The translations under genes and the position numbers were made by a program. This document shows, piece by piece, positions 32,790-41,213 of a stretch of DNA of 64,000 bases. Positions within the stretch are counted from its first letter, which is position 1. Each line of letters starts with the position of its first letter. This stretch comes from Schlegelella_A sp038231215. Lineage in GTDB: Bacteria; Pseudomonadota; Gammaproteobacteria; Burkholderiales; Burkholderiaceae_C. The stretch is from NCBI GenBank assembly GCA_038231215.1, contig JBBRLS010000013.1, forward strand, positions 1 through 64,000, read 5' to 3'. Below the pieces are notes generated by a model. The model saw only the letters and a program-made list of their open reading frames with translations. It was not told the origin of the DNA and ran no database searches.

Positions 32790-33317
32790 TCAAGGCGTCG
32801 GCTTCAGGCGATAGCCGAAACGCTCGACCAGACTCGCGAAGGTCTGTTCGCGCGGCCGCCACTGCCCGCGCTCGACGGCGTCGGCGGCGATCTCCATGTC
32901 GAGCGTGTGCACGATGCCGAGGCCGATGTCGCTGGCGACGAAGAGACGCCCCGATTCATCGACCATCGCTTCGCTCGCCACGGCCGGGCGACCTGTGTGG
33001 CTGGTCAACGTCGGCTCGCCGACGCCGGTCGACACCAGTCGCCAGACCCAGGGCGCGGCCTCGAGCTCGACATACACACGTTGCGGTCCGTTCTGGAAGA
33101 ACCACGCGCCGTGGTCATCGCTTGCGTAGTTGCGGGCGATGAAGTCGCGCAGCTTCTCGTGGTCGATGCGGCTGCCCTTCACGCGCGGAAACAGGCCCGC
33201 CGCCTGGATGCGGTCGTCGCGCATGTACCAGTCGCCGCGCGCGTCGAGGGCGAGCCAGCCGTAGCAGTGCGGCACGTTCGGCCACTTCTTCAGCGCCGCT
33301 TCGACGATCGGATCCAT
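32790..33317 (-). CDS. conserved betaproteobacterial protein of unknown function (DUF family)
   Basis: A 175-residue cytoplasmic protein with no signal peptide. Its N terminus, PIVEAALKKWPNVPHCYGWLALDARGDWYMRDD, and the stretch FIARNYASDDHGAWFFQNGPQRVYVELE are strongly conserved in Burkholderiales, where it is annotated as a DUF protein; I am not certain of the number. Tryptophan is unusually frequent. The start at 33317 gives the family N terminus; longer upstream reading lies in a shadow of the hydrolase gene. It lies 29 bases downstream of the alpha/beta hydrolase gene on the same strand, so the two are probably co-transcribed. No activity can be proposed. Confidence 0.8.
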   Translation of the reverse strand: MDPIVEAALKKWPNVPHCYGWLALDARGDWYMRDDRIQAAGLFPRVKGSRIDHEKLRDFIARNYASDDHGAWFFQNGPQRVYVELEAAPWVWRLVSTGVGEPTLTSHTGRPAVASEAMVDESGRLFVASDIGLGIVHTLDMEIAADAVERGQWRPREQTFASLVERFGYRLKPTP

Positions 33318-33346
33318 CGGCCGATTGTGTGCCGCGTGCCGCCGGG

Positions 33347-34333
33347 CTACAGGTGCGCTGCGAGCCACCCCGCAACGCGCTCGGGCAAGGCGCGCAGGTG
33401 GCCGGGCCAGCCACCGGCGGCAAAGCCGACGTGGCCGCCGTGCGCCGGTTGCCAGAGCGTGACGTGCGCGCCGACCTCGCTGGCGCCCGGCAAGGCGGCA
33501 GCGGGCAGGAAAGGATCGTTCTTGGCGTTGAGCACCAGCGCCGGCACGCCGATCTGCGCCAGCCGCGGCTTGGCCGAGCCGCGCGCGTAGTAGTCGGTGG
33601 CGTCGCGAAAGCCGTGCAGCGGCGCGGTGAAGACGTCGTCGAACTCGCGCAGGTCGCGCGCCCGCTGCATGCGCGCCACGTCGAAGAGGCCGGGGTGCTG
33701 GGTGAGCTTCAGCAAGGCCTTGGGCTTCATCGAGCGCAGGAACATGCGCGTGTAGACCTGCTTTCCGAAACCGCGGCCGATTGCTTCGCCGCCGGCGGCG
33801 AGGTCGAGCGGCGCCGAGACCGCGGCGATGGCACGGACGTTCGTCCCCGCGCTGCTGCCCGCCTCTTCGGCATAGCGCAGCAGCGCGTTGCCGCCGAGCG
33901 AGACGCCGACGGCGACGATCGGGCCCCGGTGCACCGTGCGGAAGCGGCCAAGCAACCACGCCACCTCTTCCCAGTCGCCCGAGTGATAGGCGCGCGGCGC
34001 GAGGTTGATCTCGCCCGAGCAGCCGCGAAAGTGCGGGATCGCGAAGCGCCAGCCACGATGCCTTGCCTCGGCGGCAAAGGCCTGCGCGTAGTGGCTGGAC
34101 GACGAGCCTTCGAGGCCGTGAAAGAGGACGAGCAGCGGCGCGTCGGCGCTCTCTTCGTCGTTGCCGACCAGCCAATCGACGTCGACGAAGTCCCGGTCCG
34201 GCGTCGTCCAGCGCTCGCGCCGAAACGTGGGCGCTGCGCCGGCGTGGCGACGGCTGAAGAGCGCCGGCCAGATCGTCTGTGCGTGGCCGCCGGGCAGCCA
34301 GCGCGGCGCGACGAAGTCTTGCGCCGATGTCAT
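33347..34333 (-). CDS. alpha/beta hydrolase, YheT family
   Basis: A 328-residue alpha/beta hydrolase of the YheT (hydrolase_4-like) group. The N terminus PRWLPGGHAQTIWPAL is characteristic of the group. The oxyanion region is HGLEGSSSSHYAQ, the nucleophile elbow is GVSLGGNALL, the acid lies in NAKNDPFLP and the catalytic His in GGHVGFAAGG. These enzymes hydrolyse small esters; the physiological substrate is not known. The start overlaps the stop of the NTF2-like gene as TGATG, and the DUF gene follows 29 bases later, giving a three-gene operon. Confidence 0.88.
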   Translation of the reverse strand: MTSAQDFVAPRWLPGGHAQTIWPALFSRRHAGAAPTFRRERWTTPDRDFVDVDWLVGNDEESADAPLLVLFHGLEGSSSSHYAQAFAAEARHRGWRFAIPHFRGCSGEINLAPRAYHSGDWEEVAWLLGRFRTVHRGPIVAVGVSLGGNALLRYAEEAGSSAGTNVRAIAAVSAPLDLAAGGEAIGRGFGKQVYTRMFLRSMKPKALLKLTQHPGLFDVARMQRARDLREFDDVFTAPLHGFRDATDYYARGSAKPRLAQIGVPALVLNAKNDPFLPAAALPGASEVGAHVTLWQPAHGGHVGFAAGGWPGHLRALPERVAGWLAAHL

Positions 34334-34779
34334 CAATGCAGGATCGATGCGGTCTCGGCCGTGTCCTGCACTTCGCTCGCAGTGCCCGGGCTGGCGTGAT
34401 GCGCGACCAGTCGCCAGCCTTGCGCCGCCTTGAGATAGACGTTGGTCGCGACGACCCATGCAAAGCGCTCGCCTTCGGGGCCCATGACGCGAACCCGCTC
34501 GAGCACGCTGTGCACGGCGGTCGAATGCGTGTCGAGGCGACGCACCTTCTCTGGCCGCGCGTCGATCGCGCCGACAGAGAACATCGCGTCGAACGAAACA
34601 CGGATCGCGACCGCGCCGATCAACCGCGGGCCGCCCGGATGGACGCAGCTGATCTCGTCGTCGTCGGACCAGAGCGCCATCAGCCTTTCGATGTCGCCGC
34701 GCCGCAGGGCCTCGTAGAACTCGACTTCGACGTCGTCGGCGGAGCCGATCGAGGGAGCAGGTGGCTTCGGGCGGCGCAT
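34333..34779 (-). CDS. SnoaL-like / NTF2-fold protein
   Basis: A 148-residue protein of the NTF2-like superfamily (SnoaL_3/DUF4440 type). The core runs from VEFYEALRRGDIERLMALWSDDDEISCVHPGG to WVVATNVYLKAAQGWRLVAHHAS. It has no signal peptide. Such small folds bind or isomerise small ligands, and in many genomes they are stress-linked; no catalytic residue can be named here. It is first in the operon with the YheT hydrolase and the DUF protein (TGATG junction), and is divergent from the ECF sigma factor gene over 74 bases. Confidence 0.85.
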   Translation of the reverse strand: MRRPKPPAPSIGSADDVEVEFYEALRRGDIERLMALWSDDDEISCVHPGGPRLIGAVAIRVSFDAMFSVGAIDARPEKVRRLDTHSTAVHSVLERVRVMGPEGERFAWVVATNVYLKAAQGWRLVAHHASPGTASEVQDTAETASILH

Positions 34780-34853
34780 CGAGTTCTTCGGTTAATCTCC
34801 AGCGCTGAATTGTAGGAAGGCCACACAGGCCAGCCGCCCCGAATCCGCTTTCC

Positions 34854-35489
34854 ATGGTCAAACCCGCTGCCGACTGGACCGAGCGCAGCCTCGATCTGTC
34901 TCGCTTGCTCGCCCGCGCCGGCCTCGGCGACCGTGCGGCTTTTGCCACGCTTTACGAGCGGACCAGCTCGCATCTGTTCGCCGTGGTGTTGCGTATCAAC
35001 CGGGATCGCGCCCAGGCCGAGGACATCCTGCAGGAGGTCTACGTCAACGTCTGGCGCGCTGCACAAAGCTTCGACGCTGCGCAAAGCCAACCCTTGACGT
35101 GGCTCACCAGCATCGCCCGCAATCGTGCGATCGACAGCCTGCGCCGCGTGCAGACGCAGCCGCAGTTCCAGACCCTGGGTTCCGCTTCCGGCGGCGCCGA
35201 TGCGGAGGACGAAGACGTGTACGACACCGTGGCCGATGCAGCGCCCGGCCCGCTCGATCTCCTGAGCCGGGCCACGGATGCGCGCGCGGTCACGCAATGC
35301 ATGGACAAGCTCACCGCGCTGCAGCGGCAGAGCGTGGCGCTCGCCTTCTACCAGGGCCTCAGCCATGCCGAGGTGGCCGAGCTGATGCGCCAGCCGCTCG
35401 GCACGGTCAAGTCATGGGTCCGGCGTGCCCTGATGACGCTGAAGGGCTGTCTGCAAGGCGCCGTCGTGCGTGACGGAAGGGAAGGCTGA
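34854..35489 (+). CDS. ECF-family RNA polymerase sigma factor
   Basis: A 211-residue sigma-70 factor of the extracytoplasmic function class. Region 2 is seen at YERTSSHLFAVVLRINRDRAQAEDILQEVYVNVW (about residues 30-64), with RNRAIDSLRR after it. Region 4 is LTALQRQSVALAFYQGLSHAEVAELMRQPLGTVKSWVRRAL (about 155-196), whose helix-turn-helix reads the -35 element. The linker holds an acidic stretch. It is coupled to the anti-sigma gene by TGATG at 35487-35491, the usual arrangement for a membrane-sensed stress response. Confidence 0.93.
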   Translation: MVKPAADWTERSLDLSRLLARAGLGDRAAFATLYERTSSHLFAVVLRINRDRAQAEDILQEVYVNVWRAAQSFDAAQSQPLTWLTSIARNRAIDSLRRVQTQPQFQTLGSASGGADAEDEDVYDTVADAAPGPLDLLSRATDARAVTQCMDKLTALQRQSVALAFYQGLSHAEVAELMRQPLGTVKSWVRRALMTLKGCLQGAVVRDGREG

Positions 35490-36181
35490 TGGACTACGGC
35501 CACCCCGAGCTCGCCGACCGCCTTGCCGCGGACTACGTCGCCGGCACGCTGCGCGGTGCGGCACGGCGCCGCTTCGAGAGCCTGTTGCCGGCGCACGCGC
35601 TCTTGCGCGAGGCGACGCGCGACTGGCAGGAACGGTTGATGCCGCTCACCGTGTCGATCGCACCGGTGCAGCCTTCGGGCGAGGTCTGGCGGCGCGTCTC
35701 CGAGCGCATCGGCGGCGGCCAGGCAAAGGCGACGACGGGCGCCTGGGAGCGCCTCTCCTTCTGGCGCGGTCTCACCGCCTTTGCCAGCGTCGCCGCGATC
35801 GGGCTGGCCGTCGTGCTCGCCAATCCGCGTGCAGTGCCGCCGCCCGTGGTCGTGGTGCTCGCCGCGACCAATGCCGTGCCCGGCGGAGCACAGCCGGCCT
35901 CGCTCGTCGCCAGCATCAGCGGCGATGGCTCGACGCTGGTCACACGGCCCATCGTTCCGGTCTCGGTGCAGGCCGATCACTCGCTCGAGCTGTGGGCAGT
36001 GCCCAAAGAGGGCGCACCGCGCTCGCTCGGTGTACTGCCCGGTGGCAGCGGCACGGTCGCGCTGCGCGGCCACGTGCTCGCCGGCGTCGACACGCTCGCC
36101 GTCACGATCGAGCCGCTCGGCGGCTCGCCCACCGGCAAGGCGACCGGGCCGATCGTCTACGCCGGCAAGTTCTCGCTGTAG
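35489..36181 (+). CDS. anti-sigma factor, RskA-like
   Basis: A 230-residue membrane protein. A cytoplasmic N-terminal helical part (about 1-90, LADRLAADYVAGTLRGAARRRFESLL) would hold the sigma factor. One membrane segment lies at about 93-112 (GLTAFASVAAIGLAVVLAN). The periplasmic RskA domain follows, with LELWAVPKEGAPRSLGVLP and a C-terminal VYAGKFSL typical of the family. No zinc-binding His-x3-Cys-x2-Cys motif is present, so it is not a ZAS-type anti-sigma. It should release the ECF factor on an envelope or oxidative signal. An inverted-repeat element begins 9 bases after its stop. Confidence 0.9.
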   Translation: MDYGHPELADRLAADYVAGTLRGAARRRFESLLPAHALLREATRDWQERLMPLTVSIAPVQPSGEVWRRVSERIGGGQAKATTGAWERLSFWRGLTAFASVAAIGLAVVLANPRAVPPPVVVVLAATNAVPGGAQPASLVASISGDGSTLVTRPIVPVSVQADHSLELWAVPKEGAPRSLGVLPGGSGTVALRGHVLAGVDTLAVTIEPLGGSPTGKATGPIVYAGKFSL

Positions 36182-36189
36182 CAGAGCTT

Positions 36190-36278
36190 TGTCATCCTGA
36201 GTAGACCTGGTCATCCTGAGCGCAGCGAAGGATCTCGACGGGCGCGTCGCGAGATTCTTCGCTGCGCTCAGAATGACA
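36190..36278. repeat. TGTCATCCTGAG inverted repeat, copy 3, with a duplicated left arm
   Basis: A partial left arm (GTCATCCTGAG, 36191-36201) is followed by a second left arm GGTCATCCTGAGCGCAGCGA continuing AGGATCTC. After a GACGGGCGCGTCGC spacer comes the right arm GAGATTCTTCGCTGCGCTCA followed by GAATGACA. It lies between the convergent ends of the anti-sigma gene and waaF. The waaF stop codon (36268-36270) is inside the right arm. Confidence 0.85.
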
Positions 36279-37269
36279 GGGAGGCATCGCGCAGCGCCGC
36301 CTCGGCGCGCGCTGGTGTCACGCTCGTCAGGCACAGGTAGTGGCCGAAGCGGCAGGTCCGGTCGAAGCAGGGCATGCAGTCGAGCCTCAGCTCTTCTTTG
36401 AGCCAGAGAACGCGGGCCTTGGCGTTGAGCGGCGGCGTGTGCTCGGGGCTGGTCGAGCCGAACACGGCGACCTGCGGCACGCCGAATGCGGCGGCGACGT
36501 GCATCAGGCCCGAGTCGTTGCTGGCGAGGCCGCGCGAGGCCGCGATCAGGGCCATCGCATCGAGCAGCGATGTCTTGCCGGCAAGCACGCGGCAGGCGCC
36601 GGGCGCGGCAGAGGCGATCGAGTCGCACAGGGCTGCTTCGCTGCGTGATCCGAGCAACACGACCGGCGCGCCGTCGGCCGCATGAAGTGATCGCGCCAAG
36701 GCGGCGTAGTGGTCCGCCGGCCAGCGCTTGGCGGGCCCGTATTCGGCGCCGGGCGCGAAGACCCAGAAGGCGCGCCGGGTCAGGACTGCAGAGGCCAGTG
36801 CGGCGTCGATCACAGCCGCATCCAGGCTCAACTTCGGGCGCGACGAGGCATCGAAGTCGGGGCCCGCGAGCGTACCGTAGAACGCGACCATCGGTGGCCG
36901 GCCCGCCGGGTTCGGCAGGCGCCGATTGAGCAGCAACACTCGCCCTTCGCCTCGATAGCCGACGCGCGAGGGCACTCGCGCGAGCCAGGGCACGAGCGCC
37001 GACTTGATCGAGTTCGGCAGCACGTAAGCAGCGTCGAAGCGACCGCGCAATGGCGCCGCGACGCGACGTCGCGCCGCCCAGTCGAGGCGGCCGTGCGCGA
37101 ACGGCAACTCGACGATGTCGCTCACTTGCGGCATCGCCCGGAACACCGGTGCGACCCAGGGCAGCGCGGCGACGGTGAGCGCTTCGCCGCGCGCCGCGAG
37201 CGCGGCGAGCAACGGCTCGGCCATCACCGCGTCGCCGATCCACTGCGGCGCGACGACGAGCGTGCGCAT
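36268..37269 (-). CDS. waaF: lipopolysaccharide heptosyltransferase II-like (GT9)
   Basis: A 333-residue glycosyltransferase family 9 protein. MRTLVVAPQWIGDAVMAEPLLAAL at the N terminus, PNSIKSALVPWLA, VFAPGAEYGPAKRWPADHYAALA and the acceptor/nucleotide region SNDSGLMHVAAAFGVPQVAVFGSTSPEHTPP match WaaF, which adds the second heptose to the LPS inner core. A Cys-rich CMPCFDRTCRFGHYLCL stretch near the end is also typical. I chose the ATG at 37269; the one at 37278 lies in a repeat. Repeat copies flank the gene on both sides, and the last three codons and stop (LSF then TGA) are made of repeat sequence. In Burkholderiales waaF normally follows ilvE and the zinc-finger gene, as here. Confidence 0.9.
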   Translation of the reverse strand: MRTLVVAPQWIGDAVMAEPLLAALAARGEALTVAALPWVAPVFRAMPQVSDIVELPFAHGRLDWAARRRVAAPLRGRFDAAYVLPNSIKSALVPWLARVPSRVGYRGEGRVLLLNRRLPNPAGRPPMVAFYGTLAGPDFDASSRPKLSLDAAVIDAALASAVLTRRAFWVFAPGAEYGPAKRWPADHYAALARSLHAADGAPVVLLGSRSEAALCDSIASAAPGACRVLAGKTSLLDAMALIAASRGLASNDSGLMHVAAAFGVPQVAVFGSTSPEHTPPLNAKARVLWLKEELRLDCMPCFDRTCRFGHYLCLTSVTPARAEAALRDASLSF

Positions 37270-37272
37270 CGC

Positions 37273-37339
37273 TGTCATCCTGAGCGAAGCGAAGGATCCG
37301 GGCGCCGCATGAGATCCTTCGCTGGCGCTCAGGATGACA
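37273..37339. repeat. TGTCATCCTGAG inverted repeat, copy 4
   Basis: The left arm TGTCATCCTGAGCGAAGCGA continues AGGATCC. After a spacer GGGCGCCGCAT comes the right arm GAGATCCTTCGCTGGCGCTC followed by AGGATGACA. It starts 4 bases upstream of the waaF ATG, so it lies in the waaF leader, between waaF and the zinc-finger gene. Any promoter reading into waaF from the ilvE side must cross this hairpin. Confidence 0.85.
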
Positions 37340-37384
37340 AGGCTTGCCGCAATGAGAACGCTTGCCTGGATGACGGCGCTTGTC

Positions 37385-37603
37385 TCAATGCGAGCGGATC
37401 GTCTCGCCGGCCTTGAGCCTGTATTCGGTGCCGCAGTACGGACACTTGCCCGAGCCGGTGCTTGCCACGTCGATGAAGACGCGCGGATGGTTGCTCCACA
37501 GATGCATCTTCGGGTTGGGGCAGAAGACGACGCCCGGGCCTTGCAGCTCGGCGGCGGTGAGCTCCACGACAGCGCTCTTTCTCGGATCGGGGGTCGTCGC
37601 CAT
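37385..37603 (-). CDS. CHCC-type zinc-finger domain protein
   Basis: A 72-residue protein of the zf-CHCC family, related to a small mitochondrial complex I subunit. The zinc ligands fit Cys (VVFCPNPK), His (LWSNHPRVFID) and the CPYC pair in GKCPYCGTEYRLKAG. The start at 37603 gives MATTPDPRKSAVVELTA. The gene starts 5 bases after the ilvE stop and is conserved beside it in Burkholderiales, so it is co-transcribed with ilvE. The molecular role in bacteria is unknown. Confidence 0.88.
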   Translation of the reverse strand: MATTPDPRKSAVVELTAAELQGPGVVFCPNPKMHLWSNHPRVFIDVASTGSGKCPYCGTEYRLKAGETIRSH

Positions 37604-37608
37604 CGCCG

Positions 37609-38532
37609 TCACACCTTGGTCAGCCATTCGGCGTATTTGGAATTGCGGCCATTGACGATGTCGAAGAACGCGCTCTGGATCTTCTCCGTGATCGGGCCGC
37701 GCGAGCCGGCGCCGAGCTCGATACGGTCGAGCTCGCGGATCGGTGTCACTTCGGCGGCGGTGCCGGTGAAGAAGGCTTCGTCGCTGATGTAGACCTCGTC
37801 GCGCGTGATGCGCTTTTCGACCAGCTTCAGGCCCAGGTCGTTGCAGATTGCGAGGATGGTGTTGCGCGTGATGCCGTCGAGCGCGCCGGCCGAGAGCTCG
37901 GGCGTGTAGACGACGCCCTTCTTGATGATGAACAGGTTCTCGCCCGCGCCTTCGCTGACGAAGCCGCTCGCGTCGAGCAGCAGCGCCTCGTCGTAGCCGT
38001 CGTCGAGCGCTTCCATGTTGGCGAGGATCGAGTTGGTGTAGTTCGAGACCGCCTTGGCCTGCGTCATCGTGATGTTGACGTGGTGCCGCGTGTAGCTCGA
38101 GGTCTTGACGCGGATGCCGCGCTTCATGCCCTCTTCGCCGAGGTAGGCGCCCCACGGCCAGGCAGCGACCATCAGGTGAACGGTGTTGCCCCTGGGCGAG
38201 ACGCCGAGCTTCTCGGCGCCGATCCAGGTCAACGGCCGCAGATAGCAGGACTCGAGCTTGTTCTCGCGCACCACCGTGCGCTGCGCCTCGAAGACCTCCT
38301 CGAACGAGAAAGGAATCTTCATGCGCAGGATCTTGGCGCTGTTGAAGAGCCGCTGGGTGTGCTCCTGAAGGCGAAAGATCGCCGTGCCGTTCACCGTGTT
38401 GTAGGCGCGCACGCCCTCGAAGGCACCGCAGCCGTAGTGCAGGGTGTGCGTGAGGACATGAATCTTCGCGTCGCGCCATTCGACAAGCGCGCCGTCCATC
38501 CAGATCTTTCCGTCGCGGTCGGCCATCGACAT
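37609..38532 (-). CDS. ilvE: branched-chain amino acid aminotransferase
   Basis: A 307-residue class IV PLP aminotransferase. It moves the amino group between glutamate and the keto acids of Leu, Ile and Val. Visible features are THTLHYGCGAFEGVRAY, SYTRHHVNITMTQAKAVSNY with the PLP Lys in QAKAV, EALLLDASGFVSEGAGENLFI and EVYISDEAFFTGTAAEVTPI. I chose the ATG at 38532 (MSMADRDGKIWMDG), preceded by GGAG at a good distance and matching Burkholderia IlvE. An ATG 12 bases upstream (38544) has GGGAGA only 2 bases away. It is the first gene of ilvE, zf-CHCC. Confidence 0.95.
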   Translation of the reverse strand: MSMADRDGKIWMDGALVEWRDAKIHVLTHTLHYGCGAFEGVRAYNTVNGTAIFRLQEHTQRLFNSAKILRMKIPFSFEEVFEAQRTVVRENKLESCYLRPLTWIGAEKLGVSPRGNTVHLMVAAWPWGAYLGEEGMKRGIRVKTSSYTRHHVNITMTQAKAVSNYTNSILANMEALDDGYDEALLLDASGFVSEGAGENLFIIKKGVVYTPELSAGALDGITRNTILAICNDLGLKLVEKRITRDEVYISDEAFFTGTAAEVTPIRELDRIELGAGSRGPITEKIQSAFFDIVNGRNSKYAEWLTKV

Positions 38533-38575
38533 GAAGCGCTCCATCGTCTCCCGGGGCGCTGATTCTAGGTGCCTG

Positions 38576-38947
38576 CTACGGTCGCTCGATCTGCCAGCTC
38601 TTCAGCTTGCCGCCCTCGAAATGCAGACGCACGCTGCTGCCGGCGGGGTCGTTCCAGCGCCAGTCGTCGTCGCTGCCTTCGACCTTGCGGCCGATGCTTT
38701 TCGTCTCGCCAACTATCTGCAGCATCGTCATTCCCGGATGCAGCCCGGCATGGAACATGACCGCGTTGGGGACCTTGGCGAGCGGCGAACCGGCGGCATT
38801 TTTCATGGTGCGAAGCGCGCGGTTGAACTGCAGCAGCAACCAGAACACGATCGCGCTGACCGCCATCGCCAGGCCCGGCCACGCGTAGACCTTCCACGAG
38901 ACGAACGCGAGAACGGCGGCGAGCGCCCAGCCGAGAAGCGGATTCAC
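38576..38947 (-). CDS. small conserved membrane protein of unknown function
   Basis: A 123-residue protein with an N-terminal hydrophobic part of two segments (about residues 4-20 and 25-40), followed by a soluble domain. The soluble part has AVMFHAGLHPGMTMLQIVGETKSIG and ends VRLHFEGGKLKSWQIERP. A protein with the same layout is often found next to ilvE or radA in Burkholderiales. It begins 13 bases after the radA stop and reads in the same direction, so it is probably co-transcribed with radA. No function can be given. Confidence 0.8.
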   Translation of the reverse strand: MNPLLGWALAAVLAFVSWKVYAWPGLAMAVSAIVFWLLLQFNRALRTMKNAAGSPLAKVPNAVMFHAGLHPGMTMLQIVGETKSIGRKVEGSDDDWRWNDPAGSSVRLHFEGGKLKSWQIERP

Positions 38948-38960
38948 TCACGCGCTCCGT

Positions 38961-40340
38961 TCACAGCGAGCGGACGCGCGCTATCGCTTCTTCGATGCGC
39001 TCGACGGCGTGGATGGTCAGGCCCTCGAATCCTTTCGCCGCGGCGCCCTTCGGTGCGTTCGCCTTCGGCACGACGGCCACCGAAAAGCCGAGCTTGGCCG
39101 CTTCGCGCAGGCGCTCCTGGCCGCGCGGCGCGGGCCGGATCTCGCCCGCGAGCCCGACCTCGCCGAAGGCGATGAAGCCGCGCGGCAAGGGCTTGCCGCG
39201 CAGGCTCGACTGGATCGCCAGCATCACCGCGAGGTCGGCCGCCGGCTCGCTGATGCGCACGCCGCCGACGGCGTTGACGAACACGTCCTGGTCGAGCGCC
39301 GCGATGCCGGCATGGCGATGCAGCACCGCCAGCATCATCGCCAGGCGATCGCGGTCGAGGCCGACCGACAAGCGCCGCGGGCTCGGCCCGCCCGAATCGA
39401 CGAGCGCCTGCACTTCGACAAGCAAGGGCCGTGTGCCCTCGAGCGTGACCAGCACGCACGAGCCGGCGACCGGATCGCCATGCGTCGAGAGAAAGATCGC
39501 ACTCGGATTGGCGACGCCTTTCAGGCCCTTCTCGGTCATCGCGAAGACGCCGATCTCGTTGACCGCGCCGAAGCGGTTCTTGATCGCCCGCACGAGGCGA
39601 AAGCTCGAGTGCGTGTCGCCCTCGAAGTAAAGCACGGTGTCGACGATGTGCTCCATGACGCGCGGCCCGGCGAGCGCGCCGTCTTTCGTGACGTGGCCGA
39701 CCAGGATGATGGTCGTGCCGCTCGCCTTGGCCAGCCGCGTGAGCTGCGCCGCGCACTCGCGCACCTGCGCCACCGAGCCAGGCGCCGAGCTGAGCGCCTC
39801 GCTGTAGACGGTCTGGATCGAATCGACGACGCAGACCGCCGGCGCTTCGACTTCGATCGTCGCCATGATCTTCTCGAGCTGGATCTCGGCCATCACGCGC
39901 ACCGCGCTGGCGCCGAGGCCGAGCCGGCGCGAGCGCAACGCGACCTGGGCGCCGCTCTCTTCGCCAGTGACGTAGAGCACCTTGGCGACGCGCGACAGCG
40001 AATCGAGCGCCTGCAGCAGCAGCGTCGACTTGCCGATCCCCGGGTCGCCGCCGATCAGCACGACGCCGCCGGCGACGAGGCCGCCACCCAACGCGCGGTC
40101 GAGCTCGTCGATGCCGGTCGGCTGGCGCTCGGCGTCGGCCGACTCGATCTCCGAAAGCGTCGCCACCGATTCGGCCGGCGTCAGGCCGCGCGACGACGCC
40201 GCGAAGCGCGACCGGAGCGCGCCCTCGGGCAACGCCTCGACCAGCGTGTTCCAGGCGCCGCAGCTCGGGCACTTGCCCTGCCATTTCGGGCTCGCGCCGC
40301 CGCACTCGGTGCACGCGTAGACCGATTTGTCCTTCGTCAT
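38961..40340 (-). CDS. radA: DNA repair protein RadA
   Basis: A 459-residue RadA (Sms). It has a C4 zinc finger at residues 10-27 (Cys10, Cys13, Cys24, Cys27), a RecA-like ATPase with Walker A GGDPGIGKST (about 97-106), the RadA-specific KNRFG motif near 255, and a C-terminal Lon-like domain (VNAVGGVRISEPAADLAVMLAI). It drives branch migration and processing of recombination intermediates in the cytoplasm. The start at 40340 (MTKDKSVYACTECGG) gives the exact family N terminus. It is divergent from the PEP-CTERM gene over 121 bases. Confidence 0.97.
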   Translation of the reverse strand: MTKDKSVYACTECGGASPKWQGKCPSCGAWNTLVEALPEGALRSRFAASSRGLTPAESVATLSEIESADAERQPTGIDELDRALGGGLVAGGVVLIGGDPGIGKSTLLLQALDSLSRVAKVLYVTGEESGAQVALRSRRLGLGASAVRVMAEIQLEKIMATIEVEAPAVCVVDSIQTVYSEALSSAPGSVAQVRECAAQLTRLAKASGTTIILVGHVTKDGALAGPRVMEHIVDTVLYFEGDTHSSFRLVRAIKNRFGAVNEIGVFAMTEKGLKGVANPSAIFLSTHGDPVAGSCVLVTLEGTRPLLVEVQALVDSGGPSPRRLSVGLDRDRLAMMLAVLHRHAGIAALDQDVFVNAVGGVRISEPAADLAVMLAIQSSLRGKPLPRGFIAFGEVGLAGEIRPAPRGQERLREAAKLGFSVAVVPKANAPKGAAAKGFEGLTIHAVERIEEAIARVRSL

Positions 40341-40461
40341 CGGCGGATTGTCGCCGTCCGTCCGGAACCCCACGAACACGGGGGTGCGGCCGCCGATGCT
40401 GGGGTCTACCGTCTGCCTCCCGGCTCCGACACAGGCGCCGTTGCAGGAATAAGGAGACCCC

Positions 40462-41172
40462 ATGCTGAAACTCACGCAGATCGCCCTGGCCGCACTTCTC
40501 ACCACCGCATTCTCGAGCGCAGGTGCCGTGACGGTCATCGGCGGCGCCACCCTGACGGACACCGCGACCGTTCACAGCGGGACGATCACGCCGACCGCGT
40601 ACCTCACCTACTTGTCGGGCGGCAACGGCCAGACCGGCACCGCCAGCGGCACCGGCTACACGCTCGGCGGCTCGACGCCCGCTGCCGCAATGGCCACCGC
40701 CGACCACGTCTGGCTGCAGTTCGACCCGACCATCTTCATGACCAGCGGCGCGCTCGCCCTGACCTCGCTGCTCGCCGTTCCCGCCATCGACCACGGCTGG
40801 ACCAGCGACAACACCGGCGAGTTCTTCGAGCCCTTCGAATTCCGCATCTGGGGTTGCACGAGCGCCACGCTCAGCGCCTGCACGGAAGGTCGCATCACCG
40901 ACGTGTACACCCGCGGCGTCGACGACACCGGTGCCGGCAAGAACGCCGACGACTGGGCCAGCGTCTGGGGGTTCGACCGCCCGTACACGATCTTCGCGAT
41001 CACCTCGGGCGACCGGCTCGTCGGTTCGCCTCAAGGAGGATTTTCGCGCGGCGAGGGCGAGCTCGACGCGCTCGCCATCACCCCCGTTCCGGAGCCGTCC
41101 GAGCTCGCGCTGATGGTGGCCGGCCTCGGCGCCGTCGGCTACATGGCGCGCCGGAAGCGCAGGAACTCCTGA
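40462..41172 (+). CDS. PEP-CTERM sorting domain protein
   Basis: A 236-residue exported protein. Residues 1-22 are a signal peptide (LTQIALAALLTTAFSSAGA). The body is Thr/Gly-rich with no recognised enzyme motif. The C terminus is a full PEP-CTERM signal: VPEPSELALMVAGLGAVGYMARRKRR, that is PEP, a hydrophobic helix and a basic tail. Such proteins are cleaved and sorted by an exosortase and usually belong to extracellular matrix or floc formation. An AAGGAGA lies 4 bases before the ATG. Two Cys residues (GCTSATLSAC) may form a disulfide. The exosortase gene is not in this window. Confidence 0.92.
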   Translation: MLKLTQIALAALLTTAFSSAGAVTVIGGATLTDTATVHSGTITPTAYLTYLSGGNGQTGTASGTGYTLGGSTPAAAMATADHVWLQFDPTIFMTSGALALTSLLAVPAIDHGWTSDNTGEFFEPFEFRIWGCTSATLSACTEGRITDVYTRGVDDTGAGKNADDWASVWGFDRPYTIFAITSGDRLVGSPQGGFSRGEGELDALAITPVPEPSELALMVAGLGAVGYMARRKRRNS

Positions 41173-41213
41173 CGCGGCGAATTCCGGGGCCGGGCTGGCG
41201 ACCCGTCGGCGTC

